A stretch of 64,000 nucleotides of DNA from positions 1 to 64,000 of the forward strand of contig JAJDAH010000343.1 of assembly GCA_029261965.1 (NCBI GenBank). The letters run 5' to 3'. The position numbers and the translations under genes were made by a program. Numbering within the stretch: position 1 is the stretch's first letter; every line of letters begins with the position of its first letter. Under the pieces are notes generated by a model. That model had not been told where the DNA came from. It searched no databases and saw only the letters and a list, made by a program, of their open reading frames with translations. Source of the DNA: Polyangiaceae bacterium. GTDB taxonomy: Bacteria > Myxococcota_A > Polyangia > Polyangiales > Polyangiaceae. Positions 52,363 to 61,075 of this stretch are shown piece after piece.

Positions 52363-53799
52363 TCACTTCGCCGAAGACTCTTTTTTTCGACGAGCAACGA
52401 GCCAATCTCGGCAATCCTCACCTGGTCCGAGGGGGGCCGTGAACGCCACGGAATACTCGAGACAGGTCTCGTAGGCCGTCACCGCGTAACGCGCATCCAT
52501 CTCCACGACTTCGCTCACCCTCGATCGAAAGAGCTCGACGAGCTCGGGGTGCGATTGGATGCTTTTCGGCGTTGGCGTCGCTTCGAGACTGGCGAGCAAT
52601 CCTGCCCACATTTCACCGGTGCTCGCCGCCGCGCGCACGACCCATCGAGGGGGCGCGACCGGCTCGAGGCCCACGATCAACAAGTACTCTCCAGTCGCAG
52701 CTTCGATGCGGCGCTTCCGAGCTTTTGCCCACACCGCCCAGCGCTCTTCGATGAAACGGCTCAGCTTCTCGGCGTCGGCTGGTCCGCGATAGCTCGGAAG
52801 GGTCAAGACCCGGAGCTTCGCGCGCTCGCGGTCAGCAAAGTAGAAAACGGCTTCGCCGACGGCGTCGAGAGCGCGCTGCATGCGCCGCTTGGCGTTGTCG
52901 GCATTCGCGGCCTCGCCGAAAAGCTGCTCAGTCGCTTTTTTGGGGTCCTTCCAAAGCGTGCGCGCGGCGTCGTATTCGCGCCTAGCCTGTACGTCCCGTT
53001 TCATCCGCGCGAAGGCGCGCCCGCGAAGAGCGTGGGCTCCTACGCGAGTGTGAAGCCAAGCCGTCTTCTGGAAAGCGGCGGTATTAGAAATCCGCTCGAG
53101 CGCGTCCTTCCATTCACCGCGACGAACATGATGCTCGGCTACAATCACCGCGAGCTCGAGAGCCGAAGCATTCTTGCCCCACCTCCCCTCCCAGTAGTCG
53201 ACGTCTTTCAACGCGTGCTCGACGTCTCCCGCGAGAAACCAGAAACGAATGACCTCGAAGTGGAGCGCAATCGCGCTCTTCGGGTCGGTTTGCGCTCGTT
53301 CGAGATCGAGCAACGTCTTCGTGATGGCAGAAATCTGCGCCTGGGATTTTTCGACGACCGGCCGCTCGCCGTGCTCAACGAGATGCTCGAAAACCGCCAA
53401 CGCTTCATCGCGAGCGCCCGCTCCAGCGAGCGCTCGGCCAAGCTCGAAGTACAGCTCGGCAATGGCGACCGGCGTGTGGTTTCGCGTGTTCGAGCACGCC
53501 CCGAGCGCGGTCCGATACGCCGCCGCCGTGCGCGCATAGCGGTCACGTCGAGTGGCCTCGCGGGCCGCCAGCGCCTTCTCCGCCTGGGCCCGGGCGAGCT
53601 GGAGCCAGCCCCGGCAGTCCTCGGGCTCGGGTAGGGGTTCGAGCGGTGGGGCTGGATCCTCCCCGACCACGCTTGCACCGGCCCGAGCCCCGTTCCGCTC
53701 CGGGTAGCTCGGCAAAGCCGGCGCCTCGGGCACCGTCGCCGGCGCGCAGCCAAGAGCTCCGCCGAGGGCTAGGAGCAAGACGTACCGACGAGTCCCCAT
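52363..53799 (-). CDS. Lipoprotein with helical repeats
   Basis: A 478-residue protein with lipobox GALGC. The mature part is largely helical with TPR-like pairs (YFELGRALAGAGARDEALAVFEHL, WLHTRVGAHALRGRAFARMKRD). Its last 200 residues are unassigned. It is likely a periplasmic scaffold or assembly protein of the outer-membrane lipoprotein kind common in myxobacteria. It converges on the quinone oxidoreductase gene. Confidence 0.7.
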   Translation of the reverse strand: MGTRRYVLLLALGGALGCAPATVPEAPALPSYPERNGARAGASVVGEDPAPPLEPLPEPEDCRGWLQLARAQAEKALAAREATRRDRYARTAAAYRTALGACSNTRNHTPVAIAELYFELGRALAGAGARDEALAVFEHLVEHGERPVVEKSQAQISAITKTLLDLERAQTDPKSAIALHFEVIRFWFLAGDVEHALKDVDYWEGRWGKNASALELAVIVAEHHVRRGEWKDALERISNTAAFQKTAWLHTRVGAHALRGRAFARMKRDVQARREYDAARTLWKDPKKATEQLFGEAANADNAKRRMQRALDAVGEAVFYFADRERAKLRVLTLPSYRGPADAEKLSRFIEERWAVWAKARKRRIEAATGEYLLIVGLEPVAPPRWVVRAAASTGEMWAGLLASLEATPTPKSIQSHPELVELFRSRVSEVVEMDARYAVTAYETCLEYSVAFTAPLGPGEDCRDWLVARRKKESSAK

Positions 53800-53811
53800 G
53801 AGAGCGGCGCG

Positions 53812-53819
53812 AGTCTAGC
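53812..53819 (-). promoter_or_regulatory. Putative -10 element (GCTAGACT)
   Basis: On the minus strand GCTAGACT ends twelve bases before the ATG at 53799. Confidence 0.3.
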
Positions 53820-53844
53820 AGGGACCACTCCCGGACCGCGGCGA

Positions 53845-54630
53845 CTACTCGACGTGGACGCTCAATGCGCTGGCACCTATCGAAGGGCGTCGGCTCGCCT
53901 TGGGCAAGAGTCGAGCGTAGACGGTCTGACAGATCTCTGGGCCGCGGCGCTCGAGCACCGGCTCCTCGTTTTCGTCCACGAAGTAGAAGCGGTCAAAAAC
54001 ACGACCCGCGATGGTGCGTACCTCGGAGCGAACGATCTGTAGGTGCAGCTGAAAAAGAACGTCGGTGAGCGCAAAGAGCAAACCGGGGCGGTCGAGAGTC
54101 TCGACGTCGAGAGCGACGAGTTCACCGCTCGGACCAGGGACGACCCGCACGTGAGTGCGGCCGAAACTCACGGCGTCGGAACCCGTCGACACGTGCTCGA
54201 CCAGCGTTCGTCGATCGAACGTGCCGTCCATCAACACGACGAGCGCGCTGCGAAGGCCCGCCACGTCCGAGGGCGCCATCCAAACGTTGTCGTCGGACTC
54301 GCCGGCGGAGCGCACCCAAATGAGGTCGACCGCTTCGACGCCTTCGGAGGTCGCGCGATTGTAGGCTTCGGCGGCAATGACGTCGAGGCGACTGACGACG
54401 CAGGCGGCAGCCACCGTCGACATGAAGCCCGGCTCATCGTCCGCGACGATGCAAATCGCCATGCCCTCACGATTGGAACGAAACGTGTCGACCCGCACTC
54501 GCATGCCCTCGCGTCGATCACTCACACGAGCGTGAGCAACGACGGCTTCGGCGTCGTACTTTCGGCGGTACTGAACCGGCATGCTGGCGGCGAACGTCCC
54601 GACGAATTCGACGAAGGCGGGCTTCTTCAT
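53845..54630 (-). CDS. ACT-domain repeat protein (GlnD C-terminus-like)
   Basis: A 261-residue protein with two ACT domains, one around residues 55-120 (AICIVADDEPGFMSTVAAAC) and one around 160-235 (ALDVETLDRPGLLFALTDVL). The sequence resembles the C-terminal ACT pair of GlnD, but the nucleotidyltransferase and HD domains are absent. Such stand-alone proteins usually bind amino acids (often glutamine) and act as regulators. It is likely cytoplasmic. It is not coupled to its neighbours. Confidence 0.8.
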   Translation of the reverse strand: MKKPAFVEFVGTFAASMPVQYRRKYDAEAVVAHARVSDRREGMRVRVDTFRSNREGMAICIVADDEPGFMSTVAAACVVSRLDVIAAEAYNRATSEGVEAVDLIWVRSAGESDDNVWMAPSDVAGLRSALVVLMDGTFDRRTLVEHVSTGSDAVSFGRTHVRVVPGPSGELVALDVETLDRPGLLFALTDVLFQLHLQIVRSEVRTIAGRVFDRFYFVDENEEPVLERRGPEICQTVYARLLPKASRRPSIGASALSVHVE

Positions 54631-54734
54631 GCCCGAATCATGGGGGGTCCCGCGTGAAGGCCGCGTTACACCGATGTTTCACCCACTTTTCGGCAACGCC
54701 GGAACCAGGCAAAAAACGCTGAGTCCAGTGTTCC

Positions 54735-55823
54735 TCAGGCGCGCGGCTCCTGCATGACGCTGCAGTGAATCGCGCCCCCGCCGGCGACCAGATCTCTGCA
54801 ATGCACACCCACGACTTTCCGCCGTGGAAAGAGCTCCGCAAGCATGCCGAGGGCTATGCGGTCGGTAGGATCGTCGAACGTCGGAACCAGCACCGCACCG
54901 TTGGCGATGTAGAAGTTGGCGTAGGTCGCGGGCAAGAGCATTCCCCGATGCCTGACCGGCTGGGGCATCGGGAGGGGCACGACCTCGATTCTCTTGCCTC
55001 GCGCGTCGCGCGCGCCCTCGAGACGTTCTCTGTTCTCCGCCAACGCGCGATGATTCGCAGCCCGTCGATCCGACTCTTGCGCGAGCACGACGCGACCCGG
55101 GGCGACGAACCGAGCAATGGCATCGATGTGACCGAAGGTGTCATCACCTCCTATTCCCTCGCCGAGCCACAGTAGACGCTTCACGCCGAGGTACTCGGAG
55201 AACAGACGCTCGATGGCCTCGCGGGCGACTCCCGGGTTTCGTCGATATCTGTCCCCGAGCAAACACTGCTCCGTGGCGAGCGCGGTGCCCCGCCCATCAA
55301 CGTCGATCGCTCCGCCCTCGAGCACGACACGCGCCGACTTGCCGCCAATGCGGGCCGTGGGCCGCCAGTGTCTCGAAAACCTGCGCGCTACGAGTTGGCC
55401 CGCGCGTTCATCACGACCGAACGGCTTGAAGCGAGCCCAACCGTTGAAGCGCCACTTGACCGCTGCCACTTCGTCCGCCCGAACGACGAACGTCGGCAAG
55501 AAATCCCGAGCCCAGGTTCGGTCGGTCGCGCAGCGGACGAAATCGACCTGCCCGAGCTCGACGCCCACCTGCTCGAATACCGATCGGGCTTTTTTCTCAG
55601 ACCTTGCGCCGCTCACCAGAACTCGTGCTGGCTCGACGAGCGCCACCTGGCGCACGATCTCGGCGAGCACCCACGGGACGAGCGCGGCCTTGCCCGGCCA
55701 ATCGCGCGGACGGTCCGGCCACGCGAGCCAGGTCGCGGCGTGAGGTTCCCACTCGGCGGGCAGGCGGAAGCCGAGGTCTTTCGGTTTCTCTGCGGGGCGC
55801 CGCGGGGGCGAGAGGGGACTCAT
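54735..55823 (-). CDS. aguA: Agmatine deiminase
   Basis: A 362-residue member of the peptidyl-arginine-deiminase-like family. It hydrolyses agmatine to N-carbamoylputrescine and ammonia. The N-terminal PAEWEPHAATWLAWP, the GEGIGGDDTFGHIDA segment with the catalytic His, and the C-terminal GGGAIHCSVMQEP with the catalytic Cys are all present. Its start overlaps the stop of the amidase gene (ATGA), so both steps from agmatine to putrescine are encoded together. Confidence 0.92.
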   Translation of the reverse strand: MSPLSPPRRPAEKPKDLGFRLPAEWEPHAATWLAWPDRPRDWPGKAALVPWVLAEIVRQVALVEPARVLVSGARSEKKARSVFEQVGVELGQVDFVRCATDRTWARDFLPTFVVRADEVAAVKWRFNGWARFKPFGRDERAGQLVARRFSRHWRPTARIGGKSARVVLEGGAIDVDGRGTALATEQCLLGDRYRRNPGVAREAIERLFSEYLGVKRLLWLGEGIGGDDTFGHIDAIARFVAPGRVVLAQESDRRAANHRALAENRERLEGARDARGKRIEVVPLPMPQPVRHRGMLLPATYANFYIANGAVLVPTFDDPTDRIALGMLAELFPRRKVVGVHCRDLVAGGGAIHCSVMQEPRA

Positions 55824-56704
55824 TTCCCTTCGTCGAGCAACCGCGCGGTGATGCCGCCATAGGCGTCGATGCGACGATCACGGAGAAACGGCCATTCTCG
55901 GCGCACGTCCTCGAGTCGCCCGAGGTCGCACTCGACTATCAACATTTCTTCGTCCTCGCCGGCTTCCGCGATCACCTCGCCGAAGGGATCACAAACGAAG
56001 GAGTGGCCCCAAAACTCGATGCCATCCTCGCCCTCTGTTCCCACACGATTCGTCGCAACGACGAACACTCCGTTGGCGATCGCGTGGCCTCGCTGCACCG
56101 TGCGCCACGCGTCGAGTTGTTTCATGCCGTGCGCGGCTTTCTCCGAGGGCAGCCACCCGATCGCGGTCGGGTAAACGAGCACCTCCGCGCCGGCGAGCGC
56201 CGACAGCCTCGCCGCCTCCGGGTACCACTGGTCCCAACAGATGAGCGGTCCGACGGCGGCCTTCGGCGTCGGTACCGATACGAAACCGAGGTCTCCCGGC
56301 GTGAAATAGAACTTCTCGTAGTACTGGGGGTCGTCCGGAATGTGCATCTTGCGGTACCGACCCGCGATTTCACCGTCGGGACCGAAGACCACCGCCGTGT
56401 TGTGGTAGACGCCCGCCCCTCGCCGTTCGAACACCGACGCGACGACGGACACCGCGGCCCCCTTCGCGGCGTTGGCGATCAATTCCGTCGTTGGGCCGGG
56501 GATTGGCTCGGCGAGATCGAACTTCTCGGCGTCTTCTGTCTGGCAAAAATATCGCGTCGCGAAGAGCTCTTGAAGGCAAACGAGCTCTGCTCCGCGTTTC
56601 GCGGCTTCGCGGATGCCGAGGACCGCGGCTTCGACGTTCGCCGCGCGATTGTCAGAGCACGCCGCCTGGATCAGACCGACGGTCACGAGTCGTTCGGTGG
56701 CCAT
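55820..56704 (-). CDS. aguB: N-carbamoylputrescine amidase
   Basis: A 294-residue nitrilase-family enzyme that hydrolyses N-carbamoylputrescine to putrescine, CO2 and ammonia. The catalytic triad is visible: Glu in CLQELFATRYF, Lys in GRYRKMHIPDD and Cys in LICWDQWYPEAAR. The segment YEKFYFTPGD is typical of the AguB branch. It begins directly after the stop of the glycosyltransferase gene and overlaps aguA, so the three are one transcript. Confidence 0.92.
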   Translation of the reverse strand: MATERLVTVGLIQAACSDNRAANVEAAVLGIREAAKRGAELVCLQELFATRYFCQTEDAEKFDLAEPIPGPTTELIANAAKGAAVSVVASVFERRGAGVYHNTAVVFGPDGEIAGRYRKMHIPDDPQYYEKFYFTPGDLGFVSVPTPKAAVGPLICWDQWYPEAARLSALAGAEVLVYPTAIGWLPSEKAAHGMKQLDAWRTVQRGHAIANGVFVVATNRVGTEGEDGIEFWGHSFVCDPFGEVIAEAGEDEEMLIVECDLGRLEDVRREWPFLRDRRIDAYGGITARLLDEGK

Positions 56705-57661
56705 CTATGGGCCTCGACGCCCTCGCCAACCGGAGTCGCGGCTCAGGTAGTTGCCCAGGTACCCGCGCAGGCAACCTGCGATCGTGCCCGCCGCGAGTAG
56801 CGTCTGACCAGCGGCCAAAGCAAGTTGCTTCTCTCTCGGCGCCGAGGCGTCCGGCTCGAGGATGAGCGCAAGCCGATCGGAAACTCGCTGGGCAGCTCCG
56901 GCGTGACTCGGCGAATGATGAAACACGCACTGGCCGAAACCCCGTCCAACTCGGTGCGCTTTGGCCAGCAAGTCGCCGAGCCGCCGCCGCGCCGGATGAC
57001 ACACGACGGCTCCGGGCTCGAATTCTATCGGGAGCCCCGCCGCCGTCGCCCTCGCCCCGAGCTCCTGATCACCGCCGGATACTAGCCTTTCGTCGAACAA
57101 ACCGACGCTCTCGAAGACGCTCCGCCTGACGAACAGATTCGCCGTGGCACCGAAGGATTCTCTGACGAACCTCTCCTGCAGAAGGAATCGGCTCGCGTCG
57201 AGCTCTTCGGCGAACGTGGGCCGCGCCGTCGATACGATGGTGATGCGCCCCGCGACTCGCTGGCTCCTCTCCGAGGCACGAAGCCCCTGCTCGAGCCAAC
57301 GCGGCTCGGGCACGCAGTCTGCGTCGGTGAACGCCAGGACCTGCCCGGAGGCCGACTCGATGCCGACATTGCGCGCAGCATAGGAGCCGCCGCGCCGGCC
57401 GACGGACAGAACGCGACACGAGTCCGGCAGGTGCTCTCGCAGCCAGTCGGCGCCACCGTCGCTGGACCTGTCATCGACGAACAGCAGCTCCGCAGCTTGC
57501 TTCGAGGTCTGAGCCTCGAGCGCCGCCAAGAGCCTCGGCAGCCGCGACCGGGCATTCCGGAACGGCACGACCACGCTGACAGCCACCTCCGGGCGCACTT
57601 CGGCACGGACCGCCCGGAGGGGCTCTCGAACCGGCGCGGGCCCAGGAGCTACTGCAAACAT
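56705..57661 (-). CDS. Family 2 glycosyltransferase
   Basis: A 318-residue GT2 (GT-A fold) protein. VSVVVPFRNARSRLP is the N-terminal strand, VDDRSSDGGADWL holds an Asp of the donor site, and LAFTDADCVPEP carries the DxD-like metal site. SGGDQELGARA is the usual acceptor-side motif. A hydrophobic C-terminal stretch (LALAAGQTLLAAGTIAGCLRG) may anchor it in the membrane. It is first in the operon with the two putrescine genes, although its role fits better with the glycan genes to the right. Confidence 0.85.
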   Translation of the reverse strand: MFAVAPGPAPVREPLRAVRAEVRPEVAVSVVVPFRNARSRLPRLLAALEAQTSKQAAELLFVDDRSSDGGADWLREHLPDSCRVLSVGRRGGSYAARNVGIESASGQVLAFTDADCVPEPRWLEQGLRASERSQRVAGRITIVSTARPTFAEELDASRFLLQERFVRESFGATANLFVRRSVFESVGLFDERLVSGGDQELGARATAAGLPIEFEPGAVVCHPARRRLGDLLAKAHRVGRGFGQCVFHHSPSHAGAAQRVSDRLALILEPDASAPREKQLALAAGQTLLAAGTIAGCLRGYLGNYLSRDSGWRGRRGP

Positions 57662-57751
57662 GGCTTAGCGAAGCTCGGGTAGCGCAAGCCCCCGACTCAG
57701 TCAACGAGACCGAGAGCTTTGGGGGCCACTGCTGTTAGAAAGGGGGCGCCC

Positions 57752-59146
57752 GTGGTCTTCACGTCCCCCGCGTTCGTCTTCGCGTTTCTGCCGCTGCTCC
57801 TGCTGCTGTACTACGCGCTGCACCCGCGGCTGAGGAACCCCTGCCTCTTGGTGTTCAGCTACGCCTTCTACGCCTGGTGGCGGGTGGACTTCGTGCTGCT
57901 CTTGATGGCGTCCACCCTGGTCGACTACGTCGCTGGCCGCGCGATCTACGCCACGGACCGACGGGTTTTGAAGAAGATCTGGCTCACCGTTTCCATCGTC
58001 TTCAACCTCGGGCTGCTCGGCTACTTCAAGTACTTCAACTTCGGCATCGAATCTCTGAACACGACTCTGACGGCGATGGGTGCGAGCAACGTCGCCTGGA
58101 CCAACGTCGTTCTACCCGTGGGCATCTCGTTCATCACGTTCCAGACGATGTCCTACAGCATCGACGTCTACCGCGGCCGGGTCGAGCCGGAGCGCAATGT
58201 CGTCGCCTTCGGCACGTACGTTTCGATGTTCCCGCAGCTGGTCGCCGGGCCCATCGTTCGCTACCGCGAGGTGCGCGACGCCCTCCGCGACCGCGTGCTG
58301 AACGCAGACAAATTCTCGAAGGGCGTGCTCATCTTCTTGGTCGGTTTCAACAAGAAGGTACTGCTCGCCAACAACTTCGGACTCGCGGCGGACGAAGCCT
58401 TCAATCACGGTCCCGGAGGCGTGCTCGGCGCGTGGCTCGGCCTACTCGCGTACACTTTTCAAATCTACTTCGACTTCTCGGGCTACTCGGACATGGCCGT
58501 TGGCCTCGGGCGCATGCTCGGTTTCGAGTTTCCTCGTAACTTCGACGGGCCCTACCGCTCGGCGAGCATCACCGAGTTCTGGCGCCGCTGGCACATCACC
58601 CTGTCGAATTGGATCCGTGACTATCTCTACATTTCGCTGGGCGGAAATCGGGGCACCGTCGCGAAGACGTATCGAAACCTCGCCGTGGCGATGCTGCTCT
58701 GTGGCCTCTGGCACGGGGCGAACTGGACGTTCATTGCGTGGGGTGCATTCCACGGTGGATTGCTCATTCTCGAGCGCCTCAACGACCGTCAGCCGTACTA
58801 CAGCAAGTTGCCGAAGGTGGCCCGGGTGCTCTGTACCTGGCTCCTGGTCATGATCGGCTGGGCAATTTTCCGCAGTCCGGACATCGGAAGCTTCGGGGAG
58901 TTTTTCGTGACGCTGTTCGACGTGCGGAACATGGGTCTTGCCCACGACGCATATTGGCTCGTGCAACCGTCGTTCTGGATCATCACTCTGGTGGCTTTCG
59001 CGATCGTATTTCGCGGGACGGATTCGTTCGAGCTCGCCGAGCGACGCAACCTCTTCGTCACTCTGACTCAGGTCCTGCTGTTCGTCCTGGCGATCGGCGA
59101 GCTCTTGAGTCAAGGATTCAACCCGTTCCTCTACTTCCAGTTCTGA
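57752..59146 (+). CDS. MBOAT family O-acyltransferase (DltB/AlgI-like)
   Basis: A 464-residue protein with about ten membrane helices. It has the MBOAT signatures YPGPIV-like AGPIVRYRE, DFSGYSDMAVGLGRMLGF, FWRRWHITLSNWIRDYLYI and the catalytic-His region LCGLWHGANWTFIAWG. It moves acyl groups, usually acetyl, across the membrane to extracellular polysaccharide, together with a periplasmic partner. The start is the GTG at 57752, behind AAAGGGGG; an in-frame ATG at 57719 is less likely. The AlgX/AlgJ-like partner gene follows one base after its stop. Confidence 0.92.
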   Translation: MVFTSPAFVFAFLPLLLLLYYALHPRLRNPCLLVFSYAFYAWWRVDFVLLLMASTLVDYVAGRAIYATDRRVLKKIWLTVSIVFNLGLLGYFKYFNFGIESLNTTLTAMGASNVAWTNVVLPVGISFITFQTMSYSIDVYRGRVEPERNVVAFGTYVSMFPQLVAGPIVRYREVRDALRDRVLNADKFSKGVLIFLVGFNKKVLLANNFGLAADEAFNHGPGGVLGAWLGLLAYTFQIYFDFSGYSDMAVGLGRMLGFEFPRNFDGPYRSASITEFWRRWHITLSNWIRDYLYISLGGNRGTVAKTYRNLAVAMLLCGLWHGANWTFIAWGAFHGGLLILERLNDRQPYYSKLPKVARVLCTWLLVMIGWAIFRSPDIGSFGEFFVTLFDVRNMGLAHDAYWLVQPSFWIITLVAFAIVFRGTDSFELAERRNLFVTLTQVLLFVLAIGELLSQGFNPFLYFQF

Positions 59147-59147
59147 C

Positions 59148-60308
59148 ATGTCGACGAGCTCAACGAAAAAGCCTTGGTCGAAGCTGCCGATCGTCCTTTT
59201 CCTAGGCCTCATCGCCCTTCCAGTTCCCGTCGACCGGTACTTGGCGAAGGAAAAAGTCCCGCTTCCAGGCCGCGCGCCATTCCGCGAGAGCAAGGTCGTG
59301 GACAAGGATTTCCTCGATGGAAAAGCCGCGGACAAGTTGGAAAAGAACGCGCTGAACGAGTCCCACGTTGGCCGCTGGCTCACCGCTCGCCACAACGAAA
59401 TCGTCTACGCCACGCTCCGGCGAACACCCCCTTCGAGTTGGGTGGGCAGCGAAAGGTGGCTGTTCATTCCCGAGCGCGTGCGCGAATTCCCCGAGGCGCA
59501 TTGGAACGACCTCGTCGAGCACGGGGCCGACACGATCGGCATGGTCAACTCCAAGGTCGAAGAAAACGGCGCGCGGCTCGTAGTCGCCTTGGTGCCAGAC
59601 CGGTCGCGCATCTACCCGGACAAGGCCTACCGGCGGGGTCAGATGCCGCCGGGCAAAGCCGCGTTCCTAGAAAAGATGACGGCGGCGCTCGAGAAGCGCG
59701 GAGTCGCCGTCGTGAACCTCACCGACGCGCTGCGCGAAGCTCGCGAACGCCGCGGCGGCGTGTTCTATCCCGACGACCACCACTGGACCGCCGTCGGCGC
59801 CCAAGCCGCGGTGCAAGCCCTCGTGTCGAACCTCGACGAGCGCCACAGCTCGCTCCTCGTCGCCAAGGAGAAGTCCCCGCGCTATCAGGAAATTTGGGCG
59901 ATGCAGAGCGAGAGCGAGCACTCGCTCACGCGCCGACTCGGCTTCCGACCGAAAGGAAAGCTCGAACGCCGATTCTACGGCCGAGGAGCAACGGTGAAAC
60001 ACACCGGCCGTGACGCCCGAGGATTTCCACAGTCGTGCGCCACCTATTGGAGCACGAGCTACGGTCGATTCGGGTCACCCCGGTTTTTTGCCAACGAAGC
60101 GAAGTGCCCGGTGCGGATTCTTTATCGCGATGGCGCGGGCTCGGGTCGAATCCCCCTCGAGGACATTGGCCGACTCGCGAAGACCCCACACCTGGGCGGG
60201 CGGCACCTCGTCGTTTGGGAAATCCCCGAGTATCACATGGTCGAGCCACCACCGAAGATGGCCACGGCGTTCACATTCCTAGCGGCGAGGCTTGAAAAAA
60301 AGCGCTGA
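59148..60308 (+). CDS. AlgX/AlgJ-like acetyltransferase partner protein
   Basis: A 386-residue protein with an N-terminal hydrophobic helix (LPIVLFLGLIALPVPVDRYL), which acts as an anchor or signal. The SGNH-hydrolase-like fold is supported by LVVALVPDRSRIYPD and the catalytic DHHWTAVG (Asp-x-His). The usual Ser of block I (GDS) is not obvious. Such proteins receive the acetyl group from the MBOAT partner and place it on exopolysaccharide. It is cotranscribed with the MBOAT gene. Confidence 0.85.
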   Translation: MSTSSTKKPWSKLPIVLFLGLIALPVPVDRYLAKEKVPLPGRAPFRESKVVDKDFLDGKAADKLEKNALNESHVGRWLTARHNEIVYATLRRTPPSSWVGSERWLFIPERVREFPEAHWNDLVEHGADTIGMVNSKVEENGARLVVALVPDRSRIYPDKAYRRGQMPPGKAAFLEKMTAALEKRGVAVVNLTDALREARERRGGVFYPDDHHWTAVGAQAAVQALVSNLDERHSSLLVAKEKSPRYQEIWAMQSESEHSLTRRLGFRPKGKLERRFYGRGATVKHTGRDARGFPQSCATYWSTSYGRFGSPRFFANEAKCPVRILYRDGAGSGRIPLEDIGRLAKTPHLGGRHLVVWEIPEYHMVEPPPKMATAFTFLAARLEKKR

Positions 60309-60917
60309 GCCGGACCGCACGCTTACTTCTGCATCGCGGTCACCGTCGGCCGCTGGCGCTGACGCTGGCGGTGGAGTGTCGAGTCGAGGCAACTCCGTTC
60401 GGGGCTTCGCCGGCGCCACACCGCCGAGAGCCAGCGTGTGCACCTCGGGCTCTTCCAATCCTGCCGCATCGCGAAGCTCGCGCGCACGGGCGCAACCCAC
60501 GAGACTCGCAAAGCGTTTGCAGCTGGCATCGAAATAGTCGACGCCCAGTGCGGCGTGCTCCCGCGAAAGCGTCTTCTGGTAGCTGACGTAGAGCGCGGTC
60601 CCGGTGTCGTCACAAAAGGCTCGTTTCTCGTCGATGTCGCGCTCGGTCTCCACGTCGGCGACGGTGCAGATGGGCAGCATCGCGCGACTCGTCCGCTCGT
60701 CCGGCTGAGCCACGTCGAAGAGATCGCGCAGCTGATTGCATGCCGTCGGGTCGTCGTGGGCGCATCGCACGGCGATGTCCTCCACCTCCGCCGTCATCGC
60801 CGGAGCCGATGGCTGGGCAGTGACGGCTTGGGGCGTCGCCTGGCACCCAAAAGAGAACAATGCACAGAAACTGAGCGCGGGGAGCGGAGGGTGAGCCATC
60901 AGAAACTTCCTTTTCAT
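60279..60917 (-). CDS. Cysteine-containing lipoprotein
   Basis: A 212-residue protein with signal peptide and lipobox FSFGC, using the ATG at 60917. The mature part contains six or more cysteines in pairs (VRCAHDDPTACNQL, FCDDTG, ASCKRFASLVGC), a SEL1/TPR-like spacing typical of myxobacterial Cys-rich lipoproteins. It is probably exported and disulfide-bonded. Its 3' end overlaps the end of the AlgX-like gene by 30 bases on the other strand. Confidence 0.65.
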   Translation of the reverse strand: MKRKFLMAHPPLPALSFCALFSFGCQATPQAVTAQPSAPAMTAEVEDIAVRCAHDDPTACNQLRDLFDVAQPDERTSRAMLPICTVADVETERDIDEKRAFCDDTGTALYVSYQKTLSREHAALGVDYFDASCKRFASLVGCARARELRDAAGLEEPEVHTLALGGVAPAKPRTELPRLDTPPPASAPAADGDRDAEVSVRSGSALFFKPRR

Positions 60918-61060
60918 GGTCGATCCAACGGAAGAACGGCAGGGTCGAACCCGACCGAGCAACTTCGATATCGACTTTCGAATTTTGCCGGAGGCCGTTC
61001 CAATCGGCCAAGTTCGCCCGAAAACGTGCCGGGTTGCGTGCCCGAGGGGGGCCCAGGCGG

Positions 61061-61068
61061 GCTAAGCT
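61061..61068 (+). promoter_or_regulatory. Putative -10 element (GCTAAGCT)
   Basis: GCTAAGCT ends seven bases before the GTG at 61076 and supports that start. Confidence 0.35.
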
Positions 61069-61075
61069 CCGCCGC

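Noticed and set aside
52378-52390. Terminator-like T-run after the quinone oxidoreductase gene
   Set aside because: It lies inside the coding end of the convergent lipoprotein gene (Lys-Lys-Glu codons) and no hairpin precedes it.
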